From Sthenelais limicola (taxonomy: Eukaryota > Annelida > Polychaeta > Phyllodocida > Sigalionidae), in assembly GCA_942159475.1 (NCBI GenBank), contig OW804096.1:103018194-103082193 (forward strand): 64,000 nt of DNA, written 5' to 3'. The notes under the pieces are model-generated. The model did no database searches. It was not told the origin of the DNA and saw nothing but the letters and a program-made list of their open reading frames with translations. This document shows positions 26,001 to 38,000 of the stretch, one piece after another. The stretch's first letter is position 1. Every line of letters starts with the position of its first letter. The position numbers and the translations under genes are program-made.

Positions 26001-29000
26001 TTCAGCGTTGAGATGTCACGCAATGCCCTTATTATAACCAGGGGTAACATCGAAGAGGCTTTAAACCTCTTACTCTCCAGTCCAGAAAGGTGAGCTACGC
26101 TAAACTTATCAGCTCAGTACACAGTTCACCGCATCAATTTTGAAGTGTAAATATATATGAAGGAAAATAATTTACTTAGACCGAGCTTTTAATTTTGATT
26201 AAAGAAAAACAATCAGAATGTTTTCCTCGATTTTATCATTGATTCACCCAATTCTGTTAAGATGGTCTTAATATGCGTTAATTGTAAGTTAACTCTAATG
26301 GTTAAACAATTGAGTTGATGGCTTGAATCTTAGTGTTGATCTCGTGCTGCAATTTACTGTCCTTTATCGCGCAACTCTTTAATGCATGCTGTGGTACGGT
26401 GCACGAGGGGACATGCCGTTAAGGAGCACTGCTTTACTTTTTAAAATTATTATTATTGATATCTTTTGATTTTCAAAATGAAAGATAGGGCAAATATAGA
26501 TCTCGGGGTACAACATTACAGTACCCTAATGTACATTGTATTATGACTTACTTTCAATAACCTTTAGTTTATATAGCTTTTGTAAGCAACCTGACAATGC
26601 GATAAGGATACATTACTAAGCCCAGGAAAAATCATTTCTTAGTTTGGAAGGAATATTTTTCCATTACATTTTCAAATGATTGCCCAGTGATAAGACCGTT
26701 ATTTCATTATTTGAAACCATCATCCTGAACCTCCAAATACTCTTTGAAAGGATAATCCTCTAAAAGCAGTATTTGCAAAACATACAGATAATTTAGAATA
26801 TTTTTAAAGTTAGAGAGAAAGATCATTTCATATAGTATGACTCCATTTGGTGGTGACTGGGTATGTTGAAAACATCAAATCATAAAATGTCTTCGGAAGT
26901 ACACCAAGTAATTTGTTTAAATTTGGCGCAGCCCGCTCATATTACTTTGGCGAGAAGAAATTGTTTTGGCTGCCGAGTAAATGTTAATATTTTTTCATAT
27001 GTTCATGAAATCGGAGAAACGGTCGGATAGAAACAAGTCTTTGCTCGTAGGGAATTGTCTGCCCCCTCAACATTTCATTGAAGATATTTCCCTTCTCTCA
27101 TTTTCTTATCACAAAATTGAAATGAAATATAATGATATTGAAGTTTTTATGCAAGAGTTGCAGTTGAACACATTTTCTTACACAAAATTATTATCATTTA
27201 ATACATTCTTGAGTTATCATATAACATAATATTACTGCCGAAATAAAACAATTTAAAAAAAAATAAAAAAATGTGATGTCTCTTGTCCTTGATACAGTTG
27301 TATTATGACTAGTGAAGACCAAGCTTCCAGCGTTTCCGCAGCCACTTCAGCCGCTTCGGCTCCAAAGACTAGGAACCCGAAAGCCCCCCTCCCACCTCTC
27401 CCTTCATCCAAAGCCAAGGTTAAAGGGCGATCAAAAGCAAGTGGCGTGAGCGCATCAGAGGGAAGCTCCGTTGATGGCCCCAATAATGGCTCCATTGACG
27501 AGCTCAATTTGTATCCATCCAGTACCAAGAAAGGGAAGAATGCTAAACAGATTCCCGATCAAACCAACGGCTTTTTATCTCAGGTAGTCCTTGTGGTTTT
27601 AATAAGATTATCCAATTTCAATATGATTATTTGTTCATTTACAAATGATATTCATCATATTGGTAATTAAATATTGATAGTTTAATATATATCAAATGGT
27701 AGCCATTGATTCTCATATCATTGCCATTGCTCTTGATTTTAGGTTATGCAGTACACGAGACAGCGGTTACCCACACTCAATGAGTACTGTGTTGTTTGTG
27801 ACGAGCCTCATGTCTTTCAAAATGGTGCTATGCTTAAGGTGAGTTGTGTGTACACGTTTTATCAATCAACATGTCGTTTTCAGTTTCTCTCCTTGAATCC
27901 AATTGTTTCTGAGAAATACAGGTCGTGAGATCTTACTATTATAATTAATGTTCATGTAACTTGTCATTTGTTTTTTATTCCATAATTTGGCTGTGAGCGG
28001 ACAATATATTATATTAAGATTACCATAGCCTCAAGTACAAGGTGGATTATATTCGCCGAGTAAGCCCAGATGCTTCTGGGCTTACAAGGTGAATATTGCC
28101 CACCAAGGACTTGACACTGTGGTCATCTTAATTTTATTCCCAGATTTCAAGCAAAATTACTAAAGAAATTACATTTTTTGCTACTTTTCATACTATGCTA
28201 ATACAGCCCCGGTTATATTTGTCAGTCCGTGAATGGCACGTATTGCCATTATATATATTGTCCGCTCACAACCGAATCAGGGAATAAATAATATCAAAAG
28301 TAGGTCTAGAAATGACGTCATGATCTGTCCGGTCTCCCGCGTAGCTTTCGAGTGAGCAGATTGGAAAGTTAATTTATCGATTGTGAATTTTTTATTATTA
28401 ATTCAGACCCATCTACTAGAAATAATTAGTCACAATGCTTAAATGTGTCCATTTCACAACAGGTCCAGTTCCAGAGAAAAAAATGCTAAATTGTCTGATT
28501 TTTTTTGCATTGAATCATGGAATACGCGATATTCTTCCTATAGTAGCTTGTGTGTACTATATATGTTTCTGATCAGTACCAAGGCCATTAAACAAGTTGT
28601 GAATTACCACCAAATTCACGATTTCACCTGACCGCTTTATTTATAGAACTAGAGCCCACCTCCTCCCCTCACACACACACTTACACAGGTATTATAGTAA
28701 GATCTCCAACTCAAGTACTTAGTTACATCTAATATGCTGAAGTGATGTCCTGTAGTCCTGATGTAAACACATAGCCCATCATTTGACCTATATTTTCTAA
28801 CCCGTCACAAGTTTCTGAGAGCACCCAGAGCAACTCATTGCGCAGGCGCGAAAATACGGTGTATACAAATTTTCCGACGTTCCGCAATAATGCACCCACA
28901 TCATGTGGCACATGGTTAGGACCCCTTCCATACGGCATACATCACATATGTGTGCATAAACTATAGAATAGGAAATTAGAATAATTAATAAACCCCCTCC

Positions 29001-32000
29001 CCTCTATCCCCTGGAATGGCTGGTGATGCTCGTGCTGACATCGAAACTGGGTGCTTGTGAAACTGGGGATTTCCCCCCGAGCCCGCGTGAAACGCGGTTC
29101 TGGTTTGTTTAGTTGGGACGTAACGCCTGGAATCCACATTGAAATAGCTTCAAAATCACCTCCCTTCCAAAAATTATTTAGAAGAAGCTAATACCCAGAC
29201 AAAAGTAAGCCACCTTGAAAGTTATAGCACATGCTCCGAGTAAAACGCCTTTTATTATGAGGGTCGTTATTCTTAGATGGATAAGACTGATTAGAATGTA
29301 TATAGAATCTATCAAATCCCTCATTATGCTCTCACTACTCAGGCGGACAGTCCGGTATTCCACGTCAATGTTTACCAATATGCAGGGCGGTACTCTTTGA
29401 TGTATGGCTATGGAATGTTGTGGGGTCTGGAATTTGCCCCCCATTATGTGTTATAGCATTATTACCCCGAGGTTTGGTGGTTTGTTGTGCTCTGGGTGGT
29501 CATAGACACTCGAGGGCTTGCCCGAGAGTGTCTATGACCACCCAGAGCACAACAAACCACCAAACTGAGGGTAATAATGCTTTTAGACGCGATTTGATCA
29601 GATCAACTTATTAATACCAAAATAGAAGGTTTACCAACCTGTACAATTATTCATTTTAATCAAATATGCCTTGCGAAATAGGTATTAAGTGCGCCGGATG
29701 TTTACCCACTTAACTCCGCCAAGTACTATAGGTGGCGCCACCCTCTATGGCGTTTTAACACTGCCGTTCTATAGTCCACACTTCAGGGACTTCCGTCGAT
29801 ACAAATGTGGTCTATAGGCAAGAAAATACCTCCCAGAATCTGATCAAATCGCGTCTAATGTACCATAAACCACCCACTGTGCCTATGTCAGCAGTTCTAT
29901 GACAGCTGCAGAACTAAGAGTACAAAGTAAATGTGCCAAGAGGGCAGGCTAATTGAATAAAGATATTTCAGAAAGGGTAATTGAATAAAAGTAAATTTTA
30001 AAAAAAATATATATCTAAATTTAAAAAAAAAAAAAGTACAAACTATTTCAAATTGTAAATTTTCTTACCACTTTTTTTAAAGACAAACTTTTTTTAAAGA
30101 CAAACTTTTTTTAAAGACAAACTTTTTTTTAAAGACAAACTTTTTTTAAAGACAAACTTTTTTTAAAGACAAACTTTTTTTTATACTAGTTGTGTATTCA
30201 TTATTAATACAAATATAATTGGTGTAGTGAGACCCAGTTTGTTTGGCAGTTGCCTAGTTACCAGTACCAAGCCGTCACCCTCAAGCTATGATTCGAATCA
30301 GCCAGATGTGTTTTGGCCGCACGAAAATCTTTAAATAAAGGGCGGCCACATGGTCGCAGATTTCCAATCGGCACCCCCGTGTTTGAGTTATATTTATTTT
30401 CCTATTCGTCATCGGAACTAACTATACATAAATTTCTCCATCTCTCATGAATACTCATATTTTGTACTCAAAATAATTTGGAATTTTTAAAGGTCTTGAA
30501 GACTGAAAGTATCTGATTACTCCAGGGGACTCATGCACCGTGAATGTATAGGACTGCACTTGGTATTAGTTCTTGTTACTAAACCGATACTGATAGAGTG
30601 ATATCACTGCAGCTGGTATGGCCGACCTGATTGGGTCAGTAGACATGATAAAGTGACACATGCCACTGAGCTCCCGATTTTGGGAAAGTTTGCCTGAATT
30701 TCAACTATGTTCTAGACGAAGCGTGGCCCGTGCGAAAACCCTTTTCGCCGAAAATAAACACAAGCTTACGACCGCCACCCATGCCTCTATAACAGAGAAC
30801 CTATATATCTCCAAACCCTATCCAATGGACTTTACTCCCTTAATTCGATCTTAGTCTCTCTAATTATTGTGCGTCGCCACCTCGCTAGGTGGCAGCACAC
30901 ATGAGATGGGACAGCTCTTCTCGCGCCACTTTTACGGATTACGCTTGACCAGGCATGACGCTATACCGGGGACGGCTCATCGTATTTCTTCTAAATAACA
31001 CCGCAGTTGGAATTTCTTCTAGAAACTTTTGTCCTCTCTCGTTCTACGATAGCCCACCTTTTTGTCTTCCCTTTGAGGTTCGTTGAGTGACAATTAAGGT
31101 TGTTTTTTCGCGTTGAGAACACAGCAAACGGGCTCGAGATGTCGGACGCTGACAAACTGGGACCTCATGGTGATGGGGTGAAGGAAACTTCCCCAGCATC
31201 AGTTGACCAGGAAAAGGACGAGCAGCAGGTAGATGCTCCTACTTTAACCCACTTGATCGACAGTTTTCATGCTTTTGAGCATAAGTTCGGTTAAAGACTC
31301 ACGGCAATAGAACAGTATCAGAATGATGACTACTATTCCAAACAGTCTCGCTCGTGGCATGGCTACCCCTCCGGCCACCCGCTCAGCCACCCTAGCTCAG
31401 GCTATGATTACCATGGATTACAGGATTATGATTATTACGCCAAATCCAGGGATTATGCAGATTACTATAACCGCCATTATTCCCATCGTCATTCGAGGGA
31501 CAGAAGGAGACGTTCCCGAGAGAGATCGACCCATAGGAGACGTTCTCACTCTCGTTGAAGACATAGGTCGAGATCACCATTAATTACGGCGCCTTCCTTC
31601 AGTCGCCATTCTTCACCCCTCATGGCCCACTCCATTCCACTCTGTTAATGCTAGTCACCAGCCAGCGAGTCCAAACCCTTCGCACACTCAAGTGTGAAGA
31701 CATCAAATTCAGTTCGAAGTACAAAGCCTCAATCCTCCTTTCAGAGGTCATCAAGACCAGCTCTGTGAGGCGCAGTCTAAGAATGTTATCCCTAGAAGCT
31801 TTCCCAGATAATAAGAGCATCTGCATTTTAACCTGCCTACGCCATTATCTATTCAGAACCAAGAACTTCCGTCCTGAGGATGAGCAGGGCAACGTCCCCG
31901 GCCCTTTATTCATTAGCCATTGTGCTCCTTTCAAGCCTGTAGCAAATACTACCATTGCAAAGTACATCAGGTGCACCTTAGCTGCAAGTGGCCTCAACAC

Positions 32001-35000
32001 CGACACCTATAAAGCCCACAGTGTGCGGTCGGCCACCGCTTCCAAGTTAGCGGTTTTACAGGTTCCCATAAAGCAAATTATGGATAGAGCCATTTGGAGG
32101 GGTGAAAACACCTTCAGGCGTTTTTATCAGAAACCGATCAATGTGACGGTCTCTACCGCAACGCATCTTCTTTCAGATCACTCAGGAAAGAAGAGGAAGC
32201 GCTCTAAGTGATTTGAATCACTTCTTCGCTGTACATATGTTGGGGAGAAATCAGTGTATTGGATTTCCTCCCCCTGCATGTGTTTATCTACACCATTAGG
32301 ATAGTTGTGTACCTTAATTAGAACTATATATATGTAGTTTGTCCAACATATATGGTTGTTAGTTCCATTCATCATGACAAATTCTTCATCATTCTGCAAG
32401 ATCTACAACTTCAGAGTGAATCAAGAGCCATGTGTGCACTATGTAAGTGTCTGCGGGGAATTGCTAGTTAAAGTCTCACGTGTGCTGCCACCTAGCGAGG
32501 TGGCGACGCACAATAATTAGTAAAATCTGCTAACCTCACTACATTCGCTGACGTAGATTCGTGATTATTGGAGGAGACAGGTGCACAGGCCCGCCCTCCT
32601 CTCCCTATTTGTTAGGGTGGCTGTCTCTGTGTTTGTCTCCAATATCACATCCATCGTCTACTTCTCAGGATTCATCTCTGGCAATTCCCCCTGTGGCTAC
32701 ATCCCCGGTTAAAAGTCTGCCGTGAGAAGAGTTGTCCCATCTCCTGTGCACCACCACCAGCGGCTGTCTCCTCCAATAACAACAAATCTACGTCACCGAA
32801 CGTAGTGAGGTTAGCAGATTCTACTAATTCTTTCACCAATCGAAAGGGAATTGCATCAATAACTACATGTGTGAGTTTAAAAGAAATCCGAGTCCCAGAG
32901 GTGAAAATATTAGTGAAATTAAAAAATAAAATGAGACGAATGTACAATGGCTGGCTACTCTGGGATTTGAACCCCCAATGTGCTGATTGGGAGTCCAGCA
33001 TCTTACCCCTAGACTATAGATTGGTTGTATGGAAATGCATATAAACACTAGACATATGCCACCCATTGATGTATCACATTTTAGCTTTACTTTAATCTGC
33101 CATTCTTCTCATGGGGAATGAGGAGAATGGGGAAAATAAATTATCTATGAAGTTCCCTGTGTTGGCCACAGGCGATTTAAGGATTCAAATTATCATAAAA
33201 GAATATCTTGGGTTCCGGTTTACCCTGATAGAGAGAGAAACGTGGAGCGCTTAGCTCCCTTAAATTCTTCTTTTTTTTCAGCAAGGCGGAAAAGAGCAGT
33301 TCACCAAAAGTGAACATAGGGCTGTACAAACAGACAAAGCAACCATTGGAATTGTTAAAAGTGAAGATAATCAAGACTTTCATGAATATCTGGACAATAT
33401 TACCAATCGATTGAACCAGTGGGTCCCAACCGCCATTTTGGCAACCGCGTACCTATTGTCGCTCAACACAGACTCTCGGAGAAGCTCCTAGCAGCTCATC
33501 TAAAATTACACAAAGGACATTGCGACTCTCATATACGAGGAAAAAGTATATGTACCACGTCGAGCAGCAAAAGAAAATATTAGAGCAGTTTGGTAGGGAC
33601 AAATCTAGGATTTCCATCCAACCACGTGTGAATAAAAATGGCGCCTGGAGGAACCTTAGCCTAACCGTGGAGCAATAAAATACCGTAGGTGAACAAGTGG
33701 AGCATCAGTACAATACTGAATTAATTATCAAAAGTGATTTTTAACATATGGCAGGACTTTTCCCATGGTGGGAAGCATTGAACAGTAAGTAAAATCGCTA
33801 AAAAATATATGATCGACTGGCCGCTGGCCCAGTTCAGCATCAGTAGAAGCTAAGCGGCAATACCGCCGCCATCTTACCGACAACCTCCAACCGTCGAAGG
33901 TAGACTTTGAAAAAGCTGAATCTAGACCAACAAGGTGGTATTTGCTTTATTCAAAACCAAAGTTGAGTGTTAGCTATATAGGAAATGACAACAAAAGACT
34001 TATTAGCTAAATCAAATCGTTAAATTAATAAATTGAGGACTTTTACCAAAATACAAAAGCTCGAATCGAAGAAACCGGAAGTGTCTTCCGCCATCTTGGA
34101 ATCTGAACGAAAATAACAAAACATCAGTGGGTTAGTACGGTACTGAGCCGGCCTATACCCGTGGCAACGCAGGTTTGCCGCCAAGGCCATGAGCGAAGTA
34201 GATATCGCTGGCGAGAAGCGTAAGAGGCTAATGGAAGATCCTTGTGACACAGTAAATTCCCCTAGTAAAGTGCAGAGAGGTATCTCTGATAAGAATAAAA
34301 GCATGACGAAGGAAACAGCCAACAATAAGCTTAAAACTAAGCCCAAAAATGCAACAGCAAACTCAGTAGGAAAGGATGAAAATAAGTCGGGGCAGAATGA
34401 AATTCTAAAGATAGAGTCGAAAGAAGTCAACCTAGCGATGCTTGTACAGAAGATGGCCAGAGGTCAGAAAGAAGATGCTCTGACTCTGGCTAAAGAGACC
34501 GAGGAGAGGAATAAAGAAACCCAGAAAAATTTCGAAGCATTGTTTGAAGGCTTAAATCAGCTCGAAGGCATGAAAACAAGGGTAGATAAAGTGGAAAAAA
34601 ACTGGGAAACAAATCAAGAGGAAAATATCATCAGAGATAAAGAAAGAGATGAACTCAGAAAGAGAGTGCGCATACAAGAAGATCAAATGAAGGCAGTCCA
34701 AAGAGTAATTAACACAACAAAAGATACTGATTTCCAGAGAAGTGCACGAGAAGAACAGAAAGCTGACGATGAATTTATTAAAGAAGAAACAAAAAAACTA
34801 GAAAAAAATCTTCTTATCCTCGGCCTAAAATCTGGGGAAGGGGAGATAGAAGACGAGGAAGAATTAGACGAAAAGGTGCAAAGCTTCCTGAATGATAACC
34901 TGGATCTTCAGGATATCAAGACCAAGAGAACCTTTAGAGTCAGCTGGAAGGCAGATGGACCTGTAAAGGTCGAGTTCAATACGGTAGAAGCCAGGGAAAC

Positions 35001-38000
35001 CGTATGGAAAGCCAGATTTAAATTACCAAAGTGGATACCAGGGCAGCCAAAAGGGTTGGGCTTAATCAGGGACACGCCTTTAGTTCTCAGACAACGAAAA
35101 GCTAAGGTAAAAATGATTGCTGAAGCAGCAGAAGAAATGCATTACAAAACCAAAGTCGCCGGAGCAAGTATCTACATAAATGGTACCAGGTTCAGACATA
35201 ACCAACTCGCAGGTGTTCCTACTGAATTGCTCTTATCACAACTATCTAAGAGACAAAATGAGGAGGCAACTGTCTTCTTCACAGCACAGAACCCATTGTC
35301 AAACCACTTCAGGGCACCATTCATCCTTGATCAAAACAGGTACGAAACTGTTGAACAATATCTCTTATATCACAGAGCCAAAATCGGTGATGATCCAGAA
35401 AAACCTACCCTGGCCTTGAATACTCAAGACCCAGCACAATGCAAGAAATACATGTCGCAAATCCATAGGAATCATGACCAATGGATACAACAGAGGGAGG
35501 AAATAATCAAGAGAGCATTGAGGGCCAAAGTAAGGGCACACGATGAGGTTAGAGATTATCTTATGATGACTGGGAACAGGAAGATAGGAGAAGCCTCGCC
35601 TTCAAATAAAGATTGGGGAATAGGTAAGGGTTTAAAGCACCCAGAGGTATTAGACTATTCTCAATGGCCATCCCAAGGCAACGTATTGGGAAAATGCTGG
35701 ATGGCGGTTAGAGCAACACTAATCAGGCAGGAAAAATCCAAGGCCAAACAAGAGGAAAGTGAAGAGGAGGAGGACGAGGAGGAGGAAGATGAAGAGGAAG
35801 AGGTTCCAAATGATGATGTGTCGGACATGGAACAAGGTCTGGAGGAGGAAGAAGAAGGCAGAGATGGATAGTCTCCCTTAAAGTGACTGAAGATTATACA
35901 TAGACATTTGTAATCACCAATGGAGCAAACATGGGAAAAAGATAAGACAATCCCATTGAAAATAATTACTTTAAATATAAACGGACTAAATAACTCGACC
36001 AAACGAAAAGCTATTTTTGAACAATTCAAAGATGAACAGAATACGATCATAGCTCTACAAGAAACGCATTCCACCGAAAAGACAGAAAAGATCTGGAAGA
36101 TGCAATGGAGGGGAGAATCTCTTTTCTCACATGGCTCTTCCGCATCGAAAGGTGTCATGTTTTTAATCTCAAAAGACCTAAAAAGTTCAATACAAAATCA
36201 TGGTGGAGATAAGAATGGAAGAATTCAATATGTTAAAATACAGGTTGATAATTCTGATATATGTATAATTAATGTGTATGCCCCAACGGCAGATAAAGGT
36301 AAAGAACAAGAAGAAAATCTTAAAAATATCGAAGAAATGGTAGAAAATGTCAAATGTGATAAGCTGATTATTGCTGGTGACTTTAATGCTGATCTATACT
36401 ATAAACCTGTTTCTCACGCCTCTTCTGCATTAAATCTGTGTATAAACAAAATGCAACTGAGTGATATTGTTAGAGCGAAGAGCAATGGTAACCCAGCTTA
36501 TACATGGTTCAGAAAAGACCAAGAGTCGAGAATTGACTATATTTTTGTGTCAAATAATATCGTAAGTAAAATTATAAATACTGAGGTGAAGTATAACTCC
36601 CATTCTGACCATAAAGAGGTGAATCTAGAATTACAAACTAACAGAATCACTAGAGGTAAAGGGTACTGGAAATTAAATACAATGTTGTTAAGAGATGAAA
36701 GATTTAACAATGAAGTGGAGAATATATGTGATGAAGTAAAAAATATAAACTTGTCTCACAAAATGAGATGGGAATTCCTCAAGTTACAAATTAGACAAGT
36801 GGCTATAAAAATAGCTGGCCAAAATACTAGGCAAAGAAATGCCAAAGAGAAAAAATGGAATGAAAGGTTAAATGTTCTCTCTAGTAAGAAAAGATTAAAG
36901 ATAGAAGAAATAACCGAAAGAAATGTTTTAATGCAAAATATAAAAGAATCGGATCTCAAAAGGGCTGAAGGTGCCCTTATCCGGTCAAGAGCTAAATGGA
37001 GCATCGACGGAGAAAAATGTTCCAAATATTTCTGTTCCTTAGAGAAATTCAGGGCAGAGAGTAAAGTTATTAGCTCGTTGAATATCAATGGAAAATTAAC
37101 CAACAATCCCTCAGAAATTCTCAATGAAGGAGAAAACTTTTATTCCAAACTATATAAAAAAGGGTATAGCTGCCCCATAGCAACAGATGTTTTTACGAAC
37201 CAATCTCAGAGTGTTATGTTAGATGAAATCGAAAATGATTTTATTACCAGAGAAATATCAGAAGAAGAAATAAAAAATATTATATGTGGCATGAAGAAAA
37301 TCAAATCGCCTGGATGCGATGGGTTTAATGTGGAATTTTATCAGCATTTTTGGGAAAAATTGAAAATCTTCTTTATTCCAATGATGCGACAATGCCTTGC
37401 AGATGGCCAAATGACAGATGATCAGAAGAGAGGAATTGTATCGGTTATCCCTAAAAAAGATAATGATCCAAGTCTAATAAAAAACTGGCGACCGATAACA
37501 TTACTCAATGTTGACTACAAAATCATATCAAAGATCTTGGCTTCAAGACTCTCAGAATTTTTACCCCAAATAATAGACGGTGACCAGTTCGGATTTGTAA
37601 AAAATAGATTTATAGGCTCTGCAGTGAGAAAATTAGATGATGTTATCTCCTTATTGGAATATTCAGGGGAACAAGGTATTGTCGTATCATTGGATTTCTC
37701 TAAGGCATACGATTCCATTGAGTGGCCCTTTCTGAGGAAAGCTTTGGAGGCTCATGGAGTTAAAAATGTCTTTATTGGTTGGATTGAAACCTTAATGTTT
37801 GACTCAAAAGCAGTATTTACCAACAATGGTAGATCGTCAAGATGGTTCAACGTAGAAAAGGGCATGAAACAAGGGGATCCCCTATCATCTGTATTGTTCA
37901 CTATTGTTATTGAAAAGTTGGCAACCCAGATAAGGAAATCCGAGAATATAAAAGGTATAAAAACAGCAGATGTAGAGGCTAAGATCACCCAATTCGCGGA

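Larger units (their letters stand above)
30861..32519 (+). mobile_element. Internally deleted DIRS-type element with inverted terminal repeats
   Basis: Bounded by 46 bp inverted repeats (30861-30906 and 32474-32519) with one visible mismatch. Inside are a gag-like ORF remnant and a tyrosine recombinase, with no RT/RNase H/methyltransferase between them. DIRS elements have inverted terminal repeats and a tyrosine recombinase instead of an integrase, which fits. The 1.66 kb length shows a large internal deletion. Confidence 0.8.

Noticed and set aside
30071..30182. CRISPR-like array
   Set aside because: Contiguous 17 bp tandem units without spacers, in animal DNA; it is a minisatellite.
32951..33018. 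Functional tRNA gene
   Set aside because: Boxes A and B are present, but the acceptor and T stems do not pair.
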